DNA of 64,000 bases from JAPOVO01 sp026708165 (GTDB lineage Bacteria > Chloroflexota > UBA11872 > VXNJ01). The translations under genes and the position numbers were made by a program. Below, one piece after another: positions 26,426 through 35,646 of this stretch. The notes under the pieces were generated by a model that did not search any database, had not been told where the DNA came from, and saw nothing but the letters and a program-made list of their open reading frames with translations. The number at the start of each line of letters is the position of its first letter. The stretch's first letter is position 1. The DNA is taken from contig OZ242360.1 of assembly GCA_965208775.1 (NCBI GenBank), forward strand, positions 2,232,001 to 2,296,000, given 5' to 3'.

Positions 26426-27640
26426 GTGAATTTCCTAATAGCGCTTGAGTGTGCGGAGTGTGGCGTTCGGCACGATCCGGCCAAGGTCGCCAATACCTGC
26501 GTCGAATGCGGTTCGACGCTGCTGGCGGTGTATGACCTCGAAGAGGCCCGTGAGTCGTTAACGAAAGAGACATGGAGTTGCCGTCCGGCGGGGCTGTGGC
26601 GGTACCGGGAGCTTCTGCCGATATCGCGTCGAGAGAACGAGCTAGACCTGGGCGAGGGCGGAACTCCGGGGCTTCGCCTGCGCGGGCTTGGGGCTGAGTT
26701 TGGCCTCGACGGCCTTTGGCTCAAGGACGAGGGCGCTAATCCGACAGGGACATTCAAGGCGCGCGGCGCCGCCGCGGGAGCTTCCAAGGCGAACGAGCTT
26801 GGCCTTAAGGAATGGGCGATGCCGACTGCCGGCAATGCCGGGAGCGCATGGTCGGCGTATGCCGCCAGAGCGGGGGCTGATCTGCATGTGGCCATGCCGG
26901 CGGATACTCCGGGGGCGAACATCGCCGAATGTGTCGCCTACGGCGCGAAGGTCTATCTCGTCGACGGGCTTATCTCAGACGCGGGGCGTCTGATTGCCGA
27001 CGCCTGCGCGCGTTATGGCTGGTATGACGTTTCGACTCTCAAGGAGCCTTACCGGGTCGAAGGCAAGAAGACGATGGGGTTCGAGATTGCGGAGCAGTTC
27101 GACTGGGACCTGCCGGACGTGATTCTGTACCCGACCGGAGGCGGGGTGGGTCTCATTGGACTGTGGAAGGCCTTCGACGAGCTGGAAGCGCTTGGATGGA
27201 TTGGACCTCGGCGTCCACGGCTGGTGTCGGTGCAGGCCGAGGGCTGTGCGCCAGTGGTGCGCGCGTACGAGGAACACGCCGAGCATTGCGAGCTTTGGGA
27301 GAACGCCAGCACAAGCGCCTCGGGTCTTCGCGTTCCCAAGCCATTTGCCGATCGACTGGTTCTGCGAATCCTGCGGCAGACGGAGGGGACGGCGGTGGAC
27401 GTTTCCGAAGAAGAAATCATGTCGTCCATGACCCGGCTTGCGCGTCTTGAGGGGTTGTACGTCTGTCCGGAGGGCGCGGCGTCGATTGCGGCCCTCGAGC
27501 ATCTGCGCGCCAGCGGATGGATCGGCAGCGATGACCGAGTCGTAATACTGAATACCGGCAACGCTCTGAAATACGTGGATTTGTTCGGGATGCCGGAGCT
27601 TACGACCTTCGAGCCTAACGGGACGCTGATTCCGAAGTAG
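26426..27640 (+). CDS. thrC: Threonine synthase
   Basis: PLP enzyme converting O-phosphohomoserine to threonine. 404 residues. An N-terminal zinc-ribbon-like segment (CAEC...CVEC, residues 9-30) precedes the fold, as in many ThrC proteins of this class. The PLP Lys lies in NPTGTFKARGAA, the phosphate loop is YPTGGGVGLIG, and the C-terminal VVILNTGNALKY binds the cofactor ring. It starts at GTG 26426. It completes the aspartate route begun by lysC. Confidence 0.94.
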   Translation: MNFLIALECAECGVRHDPAKVANTCVECGSTLLAVYDLEEARESLTKETWSCRPAGLWRYRELLPISRRENELDLGEGGTPGLRLRGLGAEFGLDGLWLKDEGANPTGTFKARGAAAGASKANELGLKEWAMPTAGNAGSAWSAYAARAGADLHVAMPADTPGANIAECVAYGAKVYLVDGLISDAGRLIADACARYGWYDVSTLKEPYRVEGKKTMGFEIAEQFDWDLPDVILYPTGGGVGLIGLWKAFDELEALGWIGPRRPRLVSVQAEGCAPVVRAYEEHAEHCELWENASTSASGLRVPKPFADRLVLRILRQTEGTAVDVSEEEIMSSMTRLARLEGLYVCPEGAASIAALEHLRASGWIGSDDRVVILNTGNALKYVDLFGMPELTTFEPNGTLIPK

Positions 27641-27714
27641 GCGCGCGCGAGAAGAGCGAGAGATTCCTCCTTAGCCCGCAATGACGGGTGGGGGCAATCT
27701 GCGCCTGAGCTACT

Positions 27715-29583
27715 CTAGAGCTTTCTGACCGCCATAATCCCGGCGTTGACCATTACGAAAACGGAGCCGGCGTTATGCAGAATCGCCGCGCCAACGGGCG
27801 AGAGATCGCCGAGACCCGCCGCGACAAACGCCGCGACGTTCAGCAGGACCGAGAAGACCAAGTTGAACCTGATTACCGATAGGGTCCGCTTGCCCATTCG
27901 GATAATGTCGACCAGCTTGCGAAGGTCGTCGCCCAACAGAGTCACGTCGGCGCTTTCGACCGCGACATCGGTCCCGTTAATTCCCATCGCCACGCCGACA
28001 TCGGCTTGGGCCAGCGCGGGAGCGTCGTTCACGCCGTCCCCGACCATGAGAACGCGCTCGCCGTCCTTTTGCCATTTCTCGACGTACTGAAGCTTGTCCG
28101 CCGGAAACAGCCCGGCGCGGACATCGTCGATACCGGTCTGGGCGGCGATAGCCTGGGCCACTTGCCTGTTGTCGCCCGTGAGCAGCGTAATTCGCGCAAC
28201 GCCTAGCTTCTTCAATTGAGCGACGACATCTCTGATCTCGGGTCGGGCGGAGTCCCTCATTGCGAGCAGGCCGGCGGGACTTCCGTCGATGCCAACGGTA
28301 AGGCAGGTGAATCCTTCTGCCCGCAAGTCCTTAACCAGGGGTCTGGCGGAGGCGGGAATCGTGGGATCCTCCAGCAGATAATGGCTGCCGACGGAGACGG
28401 TACGGCCATCTACTTTCGCGACTACTCCCCTGCCCGGCAGCGTGCGGAACGACTCAGGGGTTGAGAGATCGAGCTTGAGGCCGCGGGCGTGTTCGATAAG
28501 CGCCGCTCCCAGCGGGTGAGATGAGACGGTTTCGGCGCTTGCGGCGAGGCGGATGACTTCGGTCTCGGAAACGTCGCCGAGCGCGACGACCTCTTCGACG
28601 GTCGACCTGCCGGTGGTCACGGTGCCGGTCTTGTCGAGGGCCACGGTCGTGACCCGTCCGACAGCTTCCATCACGTCTCCGCCCCGCGCGAGGATGCCGC
28701 TGAAGGCCGACCGAGCGATTCCGGCGACGACAGCGGTTGGCGTTGCAAGTACGAGGCTGCACGGACAGGCGACGATGAGAACGGCTATGGCCCGGTGCCA
28801 ATCGCGGGTAAGCAGGAATACCAGCAGGGAGATCGCGAGGATCATGGGTGTGAAATACCTGGCGTAGCGTTCGGCCAGCCGCTCGACGGGCGCCTTACGG
28901 GCCTTGGCGGTCTCGACCATCTGGACTATTCGATTCAGGACGGTCTGCTGTCCCGAACCGGTAGACCGGATTTCGGCAACGCCCTCCACATTGACTGTTC
29001 CGGCGAAAACCTCCTCGCCGACTGACTTGAACATTGGAACGGATTCGCCGGTGATGCTTGAGAGGTCGACGGTCATTGAGCCGGTGTGGACAGCACCGTC
29101 GACGGGAATGCGGTCACCCTCGCGGACGAGCACGATGTCGCCCTTGGCGACGCTTCGGGCGGGCACTTCACGGTAACCGTCGTCGACCTTAACGCGAGCT
29201 ACCTGAGGGGCGAGCTCGAGAAGTCGGGTTATGGCGTCGCCGGAGACTTCTTCGACGAAGTCCTCGAGCATCTTGCCGAAATTCATCATGAAGGCGACGA
29301 CGGCGGCGGCCAGATACTCGCCACCGACCAGCGCTGCGATGATCGCAATGCTCACGAGCTCGTCAACGTTTGACCGGCCTTTCAGCAGACCCTTGGCGGC
29401 GCCTAGGAAGATAGGAGCGCCGCCGAGCAAGGCCAGGCCCAACGTCAGCCATTGGACCCAATCGCTGGAATCCGCAATCGAGTCGCCGATCCGCCAGGCG
29501 GCGAGAATGCCGAGACCGGTTGCGAGGGTTAGTAGGCTTTGAGGAGTCCCGAGGCTCTTGGCCCGATTTACCCAGAACGTCAT
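27715..29583 (-). CDS. P1B-type heavy-metal translocating ATPase
   Basis: 622 residues; exports a transition metal across the inner membrane. No N-terminal HMA metal-binding domain. TGES in the actuator domain, the CPC motif in VACPCSLVLATPTA, phosphorylation site DKTGTVTTG, SSHPLG (HP locus) and MVGDGVNDAPAL are intact. The last helix reads AAILHNAGSVFVMVNA (HN..S..V..N), unlike copper pumps. Zn/Cd/Co or Mn are possible; metal not assignable. It lies divergent from the c-di-AMP receptor gene and is unlinked to a sensor. Confidence 0.92.
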   Translation of the reverse strand: MTFWVNRAKSLGTPQSLLTLATGLGILAAWRIGDSIADSSDWVQWLTLGLALLGGAPIFLGAAKGLLKGRSNVDELVSIAIIAALVGGEYLAAAVVAFMMNFGKMLEDFVEEVSGDAITRLLELAPQVARVKVDDGYREVPARSVAKGDIVLVREGDRIPVDGAVHTGSMTVDLSSITGESVPMFKSVGEEVFAGTVNVEGVAEIRSTGSGQQTVLNRIVQMVETAKARKAPVERLAERYARYFTPMILAISLLVFLLTRDWHRAIAVLIVACPCSLVLATPTAVVAGIARSAFSGILARGGDVMEAVGRVTTVALDKTGTVTTGRSTVEEVVALGDVSETEVIRLAASAETVSSHPLGAALIEHARGLKLDLSTPESFRTLPGRGVVAKVDGRTVSVGSHYLLEDPTIPASARPLVKDLRAEGFTCLTVGIDGSPAGLLAMRDSARPEIRDVVAQLKKLGVARITLLTGDNRQVAQAIAAQTGIDDVRAGLFPADKLQYVEKWQKDGERVLMVGDGVNDAPALAQADVGVAMGINGTDVAVESADVTLLGDDLRKLVDIIRMGKRTLSVIRFNLVFSVLLNVAAFVAAGLGDLSPVGAAILHNAGSVFVMVNAGIMAVRKL

Positions 29584-29877
29584 GGCATTACCTTTCGCAG
29601 CGCTAGTCGGTCTGGACTGAACACCCCCGGCGCGACCCGAAACTTAGACCGCTCGAGCTCCGCGCCACGATTGTTTCCTAGTCGAGATCGGGGTAGTCAA
29701 CCCCTTAGAGCCGGAAGTCAGCGTGCGCGCAATTGTACTGCTGTCGACTTTGCGATGCCGGGGAGCGAAGCGGCAGCGTTGACGGTGGTTGAGGCGGCTG
29801 TGCGCTTTCCGTGTTGACCGGCCGTTTTTTGCGATGATACGGTTTGAAGCGCGATCTCCTTGGTAGAGGAGCCTAAT
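29584..29877. other. Intergenic region upstream of second c-di-AMP receptor gene
   Basis: 294 bases with no gene seen. A plus-strand promoter candidate has TTGACC at 29814-29819 and a poor -10 (TGATAC at 29835-29840). AGAGGAG at 29865-29871 is the ribosome site for the TTG at 29878. Confidence 0.4.
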
Positions 29878-30177
29878 TTGGACGACAGCCGGAGTGCCGA
29901 GCGACTAGTGGTGGCGATAGTGGAAAACGCCCATGCGGGAAACGTTCAGAGCGCGCTGGTCGAAAGCAAGTTTCGGGTGACCCGTATCAACACGGCGGGC
30001 GGTTTCTTTCGTAAGGGTAACGTCACCCTGTTGGTGGGCGTCCCAGCAGACCAAGTGGACGAGGTCGTAGAGATCATTCGAGAAAAGGCCCCGAAGGCAG
30101 AGCAGTCCGATTCGGAGGATCCTGCCGTGTCGACGATGCTTTTCGTTCTTCCAGTCGCGCGGTTCGCGCGGATTTAA
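29878..30177 (+). CDS. PII-like cyclic di-AMP receptor paralog (DUF970)
   Basis: 99 residues. The diagnostic motif TRINTAGGFFRKGNVTLLVGV and the C-terminal STMLFVLPVARFARI match the DarA/PstA family. The B-loop is shorter and acidic (KAEQSDSEDPA) than in the tmk-linked paralog at 18362. Start: an upstream TTG at 29860 has no ribosome site, whereas TTG 29878 has AGAGGAG six bases ahead, so I chose 29878. Monocistronic. Confidence 0.82.
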   Translation: MDDSRSAERLVVAIVENAHAGNVQSALVESKFRVTRINTAGGFFRKGNVTLLVGVPADQVDEVVEIIREKAPKAEQSDSEDPAVSTMLFVLPVARFARI

Positions 30178-30233
30178 CGCATCTTCACAGCTGACAAAAG
30201 CCCTTCGACAGCACCCGAGTTTTAGTCACCGCC

Positions 30234-31322
30234 ATGAAGATCATCGACATAACACGTACGCCGCTCACGATAGGCAAGGACCTGCTCCGCGTGCAGACCG
30301 ATGCGGGCGTCGAGGGCTGGGCTGAAGTCCCGGGCCGAAACAACGCCGTGTTCAACGCCCACCTCGAGGGCTCGATCAAACCTGCACTGATCGGCGAAGA
30401 CCCGCGCCTTGTCGACCGGCACTGGGAGACGCTAGCCCTTGGCCGCGGCGAGCAAGTCTACCGGCTTCCGGGGTGGGTAGTCGGCGTGATTGACATTGCG
30501 CTTTGGGACCTGCTGGGCAAGGACACGGGACTGCCAGTGCATACGCTGATGGGCGGCGCACGGCGGACCAAGATTCCGTTGTACTGGAGCACCGGCTCCG
30601 GTTGGCGCATGCGAGCGGAGGAAATGCTGGCGCTGGTCAAGGACGGCTGGGAGCGGGGATTTCGCGCGTTCAAGATCCGAATGGACTGGCGGGGCTGGCG
30701 CCAGGACGTTGATCCGGAGAAGGACTTTAAGCTGTTCAAGCTGGCGCGGGAGTTTTTGTCAGGGGGCGAGTACCTCGGCTTCGACGCGAACAACGGCTAT
30801 TCGGTATCGACCGCGATTCAGCAGGGCAGACGCTTCGAGGAGTTGGGCATCGACCACTTCGAGGAGCCCATTCCTCACTACGATCTGCCGGGTCTGAAGC
30901 AGGTTAGCGACGCTTTGGATGTGGCGGTGTCGGCGGGCGAGCAGGACGCTTTTCGCTGGTGGTTCCAGCATCTGGTTCTGCTAGGCAACCCGGATATCCT
31001 ACAACCGGACATCCTGAACGCGGGCGGTCCGAGCGAAGTAAAGCGCATATACGAAATGGCGACGACCTTGGACAAGCCGGTAATGCCGCACAGCCCGCAG
31101 GCGGGCATCAACTCGCTAGCGTCGTTACATGTTTACGCGACGGTTCAGAATGCCACGCGACCGCACGAGTTTTCAATTGAGTTTTCGGGTCCTTTAGACG
31201 ACGTGGCGGACCTGTATGGCGAGGTCGTTCTGCCAAGGAATGGAGCGATGGAGCTCAGCGACAAGCCGGGTCTCGGAGTCGAGTTGAACGAGGCGGCGGT
31301 CCAACGCCTGACGGCCCGATAG
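30234..31322 (+). CDS. Enolase-superfamily dehydratase/racemase (mandelate racemase type)
   Basis: 362 residues, Mg-dependent. The capping domain is N-terminal (about 1-115). Barrel residues: KxR motif in FKIRMDW, metal ligands Asp in GFDANNGYS, Glu in HFEEPIP and Glu in SAGEQD, and the catalytic His in PVMPHSPQ. This is the pattern of the mandelate-racemase subgroup, mostly sugar-acid dehydratases. ATG 30234 gives the usual length. Probably part of carbohydrate-acid use; exact acid unknown. Confidence 0.9.
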   Translation: MKIIDITRTPLTIGKDLLRVQTDAGVEGWAEVPGRNNAVFNAHLEGSIKPALIGEDPRLVDRHWETLALGRGEQVYRLPGWVVGVIDIALWDLLGKDTGLPVHTLMGGARRTKIPLYWSTGSGWRMRAEEMLALVKDGWERGFRAFKIRMDWRGWRQDVDPEKDFKLFKLAREFLSGGEYLGFDANNGYSVSTAIQQGRRFEELGIDHFEEPIPHYDLPGLKQVSDALDVAVSAGEQDAFRWWFQHLVLLGNPDILQPDILNAGGPSEVKRIYEMATTLDKPVMPHSPQAGINSLASLHVYATVQNATRPHEFSIEFSGPLDDVADLYGEVVLPRNGAMELSDKPGLGVELNEAAVQRLTAR

Positions 31323-31688
31323 GCGGCCGGTTTCGCGGGTTACCGATAGTCTCGTAGCGTGAGAATCACTGGTTATAATTCGCCGCCGACCGACGATGCG
31401 GCGGCATGGCGGGTCGTGCATGGATCGATCGCCCAAGGGGAGTCACAGAGCCGGATTTCGAGATAGGTCGCGCAGGAGCGCGGGCGGGACAGCATTCCTG
31501 GAGCAAACCCAGCTGCTGATCTCCTATCTAGCTGGGAATATCGTTGACGGCTACTGAGTCTGCGGGCGGCGAGCCGTTGTGCGGCTTCAGTCAACTAGTG
31601 CGGCTTGGGAAACAACCCGGAGTTGCCTGCGATTTTTGGGGGGCGAGCTAAGGAGGTCTAACGCCGCGAGTTCTTCGCGCTGTCGCCG
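31323..31688. other. Intergenic region / long leader of the nucleotidase-like gene
   Basis: 366 bases with no gene. A perfect -10 hexamer TATAAT lies at 31374-31379, without a convincing -35. A strong AGGAGG at 31651-31656 lies 32 bases before ATG 31689, with a hairpin CGCGA-GTTCT-TCGCG (31665-31679) between them. No known RNA family recognised. Confidence 0.45.
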
Positions 31689-33089
31689 ATGGCGTTCAAA
31701 AAGCTTGTAGTACTTCACACAAACGACATTCAAGATGCCCCCGCCAGAGACTTCTCCCGCCTTACTGCGCTGATTCGGGCGCTGCGGTCCGGCGGTACGA
31801 GGCGACCTATCACCCTCGACGCCGGCGACGGGTTTCAGTTCTTCGATTTGATGAAGCTTGTCGATTACGACGCCGTGGCGCTCGGCAACGAAGACCTGAC
31901 GGTGGAGGGGTTGAAGGCGGTACGGGACGCCAGCGGCGCGCTGCCGTTCGTTTGCGCGAACTTAGAGTTGAAGGTTCCCGGCCGTTCGATGACCCGGCGG
32001 CCGAGATGGTGCCAGCCGTATCGCATAATCCGCAGCTCGGGACTGAAAGTGGCGGTCCTGGGGCTGGTGATGCGGGACGAGGGCTTCATGCTGAGCAAGA
32101 AATACGACCCGGCGGTGGTTGTTTCGGATCCGATCGAAACGGCGCGGAAATGGATACCGGAGGCTCGGTCAAGCGCCGACGTGGTGATAGTCCTCTTTCA
32201 CGGCTGGCTGCCCGAGAGAGACCGGCTCGTACACAGGTTTCCGGAAATCGACGTGGTGCTGAGCGGGCACGAGCATCTGATTGCCGGTTACGGCGAAATA
32301 GCAGGCACTATTGTCGGTCAGGCCCACAGCAACATTCGTTCGGTCGGCAGACTAGAGGTCTGCCTGCGAGGTATCTGGCTGGACTCGTGGTCGGGACTGA
32401 TTCATCCGTCGGAGAGCTACTGGCTGACGGCCGACGACGTGGACAAGGTGCTGGACACGGACGCGAAGAACGGAGGTGCGTCGGAAGTTATCGCCGAGTC
32501 GCTGACCGACTTCCGCCCGCATCAGTATTGGCTTGACATAAACGGCAACAACGTGAATCTTCGGCCGAATACCCCGCTCGGCAACTGGCTGGTCGATTCG
32601 ATGCGATCGTATGCGAAGGCCGATTTGGCCATTCAGAAAGCGTGGGGGATTCAGCACGTTTTCGGGCCGGGGCCGATTCGTGAGTCTGACGTTGACGAGA
32701 TGATTGTCTATGACGAGGAGATTTGGGTGGTCGGTCTGCGGGGGCGTCACTTGAAAGCAGTGCTCGAATACGGGTTTGAGCGGTCGTATAACAACTTGGC
32801 GTTTTCGGGAGCGAGACTGAAGGTGGACTACCAGCAACCGAAGGGAAAGCGAGTGGTGAACGCGACTGTTGGCGGCAAGCGAATCAATCCCAATCGCGTG
32901 TACACAGTGGCGACTTCGGAGTTCCTGGCCGGGGGGAACGCGGGTTTTCGCTGGATGCTCGACGCCGTGGAGCCCGCGGCCCTGGGGGTGCGGTTGCGCG
33001 AGTTCGTGGTCGAACGTCTGAAGGAGCAAGGCACTCTGACCGGCGTGCGGACCGGAAGGTTGACGGAGATCGGCACCCAAACAGAATGA
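31689..33089 (+). CDS. 5'-nucleotidase/UshA-like metallophosphoesterase with altered metal motifs
   Basis: 466 residues in two domains. The N-terminal calcineurin-like part (about 1-220) has HTNDIQD (usual TNDxH; His replaced by Gln), DAGDGF (metal Asp kept), LGNEDL (usual GNHE; catalytic His lost), FHGW and SGHEHL (GHxH kept). The C-terminal 5'-nucleotidase domain (about 255-450) includes NTPLGNWLVDSMR and YTVATSEFLAGGNAGF. No signal peptide is seen, unlike periplasmic UshA. The changes suggest weak or different activity. Confidence 0.8.
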   Translation: MAFKKLVVLHTNDIQDAPARDFSRLTALIRALRSGGTRRPITLDAGDGFQFFDLMKLVDYDAVALGNEDLTVEGLKAVRDASGALPFVCANLELKVPGRSMTRRPRWCQPYRIIRSSGLKVAVLGLVMRDEGFMLSKKYDPAVVVSDPIETARKWIPEARSSADVVIVLFHGWLPERDRLVHRFPEIDVVLSGHEHLIAGYGEIAGTIVGQAHSNIRSVGRLEVCLRGIWLDSWSGLIHPSESYWLTADDVDKVLDTDAKNGGASEVIAESLTDFRPHQYWLDINGNNVNLRPNTPLGNWLVDSMRSYAKADLAIQKAWGIQHVFGPGPIRESDVDEMIVYDEEIWVVGLRGRHLKAVLEYGFERSYNNLAFSGARLKVDYQQPKGKRVVNATVGGKRINPNRVYTVATSEFLAGGNAGFRWMLDAVEPAALGVRLREFVVERLKEQGTLTGVRTGRLTEIGTQTE

Positions 33090-33297
33090 GCGGTGGAGTC
33101 GTCGTGTTGCGCACGTGTCGTCTGATGCGAGGAGAGGGAGCCGCCGATAACGCGGCGCAGCCGAGATAGAGACGAGACATCGGAGGGGCAGCAGGGCATG
33201 TTTTCGGGCATCGCTTGTTTGAAGTTCAGGACATCATCTCGACAGGCGCACCGCAGAACGGGCAAGCGATAGCGCCCTTGAGCGAGGCCTGGCCTTC

Positions 33298-35112
33298 GTG
33301 ACCTTCGAGACCGCGTTGGTGCTGGTAGTGCTTGGCGTGGCGATGGCGCTTTTCGCCACGGGGCGATTTCCACCCGATCTCATCGCTCTAGGCGTTCTTG
33401 TCATCGTCGCGCTGGCGGGGGTACTGGACGCCGGCCAGGCGATCGGCGGATTCGCGAATCCGGCGGTTGTGACTATTGGTGCGGTGTACGTGATGAGCAG
33501 TGGCCTGGCGCGGACGGGCGTCGCATACGAGATTGGGCGGCTGATCCGGCGTGTGTCCGGGGGAAGTGAACGCCGTCTGCTGGCTATAACGATGCTGGTC
33601 GCGGCGGGTCTTTCCGGGTTTATGAACGCGATCGCGGCGGCGGCTGTATTGCTGCCGGCGGTCGTGGCGGCCGCGCGGGAGATGAACACTCCGATCTCAA
33701 GGGTACTCATCCCACTGTCGTACGCGACGCTTATGGGGAGCCTGCTGACGCTGGTGGGGACCCCGGCGAACCTGCTGGTTCACAGCATGCTTATCGACGA
33801 GGGATACACGGGGTTCAGCCTGTTCGAGTTCACGCCGTTCGGGCTTGTTGCGCTGGCGGTGGGCGTGGCCGTAGTAACGCTGGGCGGGCGCAGATTGCTT
33901 CCGGTTCGAGCCACGGGAGCCGGGATCGCGGCGATGCTACCGGCGGGGAGGCGGGAGCATCCCGACTACAAGCTCGACGACCGGCTGTTCGAGCTTTACG
34001 TGCCGCCCATCAGCGATCTGTCCGGGAGTACTCTGAGCGACACTGCAATGGGCAAGTCGTTCGGGGTGTGGGTGGTGGCGATCAGCCGGCGGGGGAAGAC
34101 GATAGTGTCGCTCCCGCCATCGACGGCGGTGATCGCGGAGGACATATTGATCGTCAGCGCGAGACCGGAAGACCTTGACGCCGCCGCGGCGGCGCATTCG
34201 CTCGAAGTCCGGGGCGAGATGGTAAATGGAACGAGCGCGCTGCAGACGGAATCAGTCGAGATGGTTGAGGCGGCGCTGACGCCGCGCAGCGGGCTGGAGG
34301 GACAGACGCTCAACCAGACTGGTTTCCGCGACCGCTACGGCCTGAACGTGCTTGGAATCTGGCGCGACGGAGTGCCGCGCAGGACGCACCTGCAAAACAT
34401 CCCGCTGGAGCAGGGCGACGCGCTGCTAGTGCACGGACCGCACGCCCGAATCGAAGGGCTGCGCGGATCACCTGACTTCGTCGTTCTGACGGAGCAGAGC
34501 GGCCGGCCGTTCCGCCGGGAGCGGGCGCCGGTCGCGGTGGCGGTTTTGCTGGGGTTCGTGGTGGCGCTGGTCGCAGGATGGGCTTCGGTGCCTATCGTCG
34601 CGGTGACGGCGGCGGTCGCCATGGTGGCGACCGGCTGCCTGAACATCACGGAAGCGCGGTCGAGCGTGGAGTGGCGGGCGGTGGTGCTGATCGGCGCGAT
34701 GCTGGCGCTGGCGGAGGCGATGCGCGAGACGGGCGCGGCGAGCTGGGCGGCGTCCGGTCTGGCGTCGAACCTGGACGTTTTCGGCCCGTGGCTGGTGGTG
34801 GCGGGGGTGATGCTGCTTGCGTTCGGTTTCACGCACGTTCTAGGCAACCACGTTACGGCTGTTCTGATGACTCCCATTGCCATCGACGCGGCGATTCGGA
34901 TGGACGCCGATCCGCGGATGTTCGCGCTGGCGATCGCGCTGGCGGCGGCGACGGGGTTCGTCTCGCCGTATTCGCATCCGGGGAACATATTGGTGATGGG
35001 GCCGGGGAACTACCGGTTCAGCGACTTCTTGAAGGCGGGATCGGTGGTGGCGGTGCTAATCCTGGCGGCGCTGTTCGGGATGCTGGTGCTGGTGTTTGGG
35101 GTGATGGGGTAG
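33298..35112 (+). CDS. SLC13/CitT-type transporter with two TrkA-C (RCK-C) domains
   Basis: 604-residue inner-membrane carrier for anions such as dicarboxylates or sulfate. GTG 33298 opens a first helix set (VLVVLGVAMALFATGRFP, GFANPAVVTIGAVYVMS). The family signature NPAVVT and the second inverted half (FGFTHVLGNHVTAVLMTPIAI, then SHPGNILVMGPG) are present. Two RCK-C-like soluble domains (about residues 205-290 and 320-395) sit between the membrane halves. A sulfate or sulfonate substrate would fit the sulfatase, but this is a guess. Confidence 0.88.
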   Translation: MTFETALVLVVLGVAMALFATGRFPPDLIALGVLVIVALAGVLDAGQAIGGFANPAVVTIGAVYVMSSGLARTGVAYEIGRLIRRVSGGSERRLLAITMLVAAGLSGFMNAIAAAAVLLPAVVAAAREMNTPISRVLIPLSYATLMGSLLTLVGTPANLLVHSMLIDEGYTGFSLFEFTPFGLVALAVGVAVVTLGGRRLLPVRATGAGIAAMLPAGRREHPDYKLDDRLFELYVPPISDLSGSTLSDTAMGKSFGVWVVAISRRGKTIVSLPPSTAVIAEDILIVSARPEDLDAAAAAHSLEVRGEMVNGTSALQTESVEMVEAALTPRSGLEGQTLNQTGFRDRYGLNVLGIWRDGVPRRTHLQNIPLEQGDALLVHGPHARIEGLRGSPDFVVLTEQSGRPFRRERAPVAVAVLLGFVVALVAGWASVPIVAVTAAVAMVATGCLNITEARSSVEWRAVVLIGAMLALAEAMRETGAASWAASGLASNLDVFGPWLVVAGVMLLAFGFTHVLGNHVTAVLMTPIAIDAAIRMDADPRMFALAIALAAATGFVSPYSHPGNILVMGPGNYRFSDFLKAGSVVAVLILAALFGMLVLVFGVMG

Positions 35113-35230
35113 GGAGGCGCGGCGGCTCCCGCGGCTATTGTGGGCGGGCATGACTCAGGCCCTCGCGATCTTCATCTGCCCCTTTGTTTGTTCCGCGGTA
35201 GGAACGCGTCCCACGTTTCTAGTCAGGGAC

Positions 35231-35422
35231 TTATGCGTCGAGATTCCACTGGGCGGCCCTGAAAGTGTGAAGGGGGCCGACGTACCAGGTGTTGGGAGGG
35301 TAATCCTTGGAAACCCCGCCGTATTGAATGACTTGCCGGCATTCTCGCTGGTGGATATATACCGACTCGTTGGGCGGGTGTTGGTAGACGATGTAGTCAC
35401 CTTCCAAGTCGAATAAGTTCAC
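35231..35422 (-). CDS. Small Cys/His protein, downstream member of tandem pair
   Basis: 63 residues starting at GTG 35422, which overlaps the TGA of the upstream gene (GTGA) and has GGGGAGGAG just ahead. Pattern: SVYIHQREC, then GG, then TWYVGPLHTFRAAQW. It shares the layout IH-x3-C ... W-x-G-x3-T-x3-A with the upstream gene, so both look like copies of one small fold. I do not recognise a named family. The frame is open further upstream (to GTG 35452), but the four-base overlap with a good ribosome site makes 35422 the better start. Confidence 0.62.
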   Translation of the reverse strand: MNLFDLEGDYIVYQHPPNESVYIHQRECRQVIQYGGVSKDYPPNTWYVGPLHTFRAAQWNLDA

Positions 35423-35646
35423 TTCTCTCCTCCCCGAAAACAGTTCCCGCACTTCGTGATGTGCATCCGCCCCGACTTCAGCGAGTGATCGAGGGCGTCT
35501 CCGAGCGTCTTGTAGTACCCGAACCAGTGGATATCAGTGTTGGGCGTTACGACGTCCGGATCGCGCTGCGGCCAGCACTTCCCCTCGATGTGGATGACGG
35601 CTTTGTCGTGGCGCGCCTGCCGGTGCTCGCAGACCAGGTACTTCAT
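35419..35646 (-). CDS. Small Cys-rich protein, upstream member of tandem pair
   Basis: 75 residues. ATG 35646 has GGAGGT seven bases upstream. Residues: KYLVCEH near the start, VIHIEGKCW, then IHWFGYYKTLGDALDH and a C-terminal KCGNC pair. The Cys/His content suggests a metal site, though too few residues are in a classical zinc-ribbon arrangement to be sure. Layout resembles the next gene. GTG 35655 is a less likely start because it touches the ribosome site. Function unknown. Confidence 0.65.
   Translation of the reverse strand: MKYLVCEHRQARHDKAVIHIEGKCWPQRDPDVVTPNTDIHWFGYYKTLGDALDHSLKSGRMHITKCGNCFRGGEK

Noticed and set aside
33222..33390. Minus-strand frame ending in a zinc-ribbon-like peptide (ACPFCGAPVEMMS then stop)
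   Set aside because: No ATG, GTG or TTG start in the frame, which is closed by a stop about 55 codons upstream and overlaps the well-supported start of the SLC13 transporter. Could be a chance resemblance or a gene remnant.
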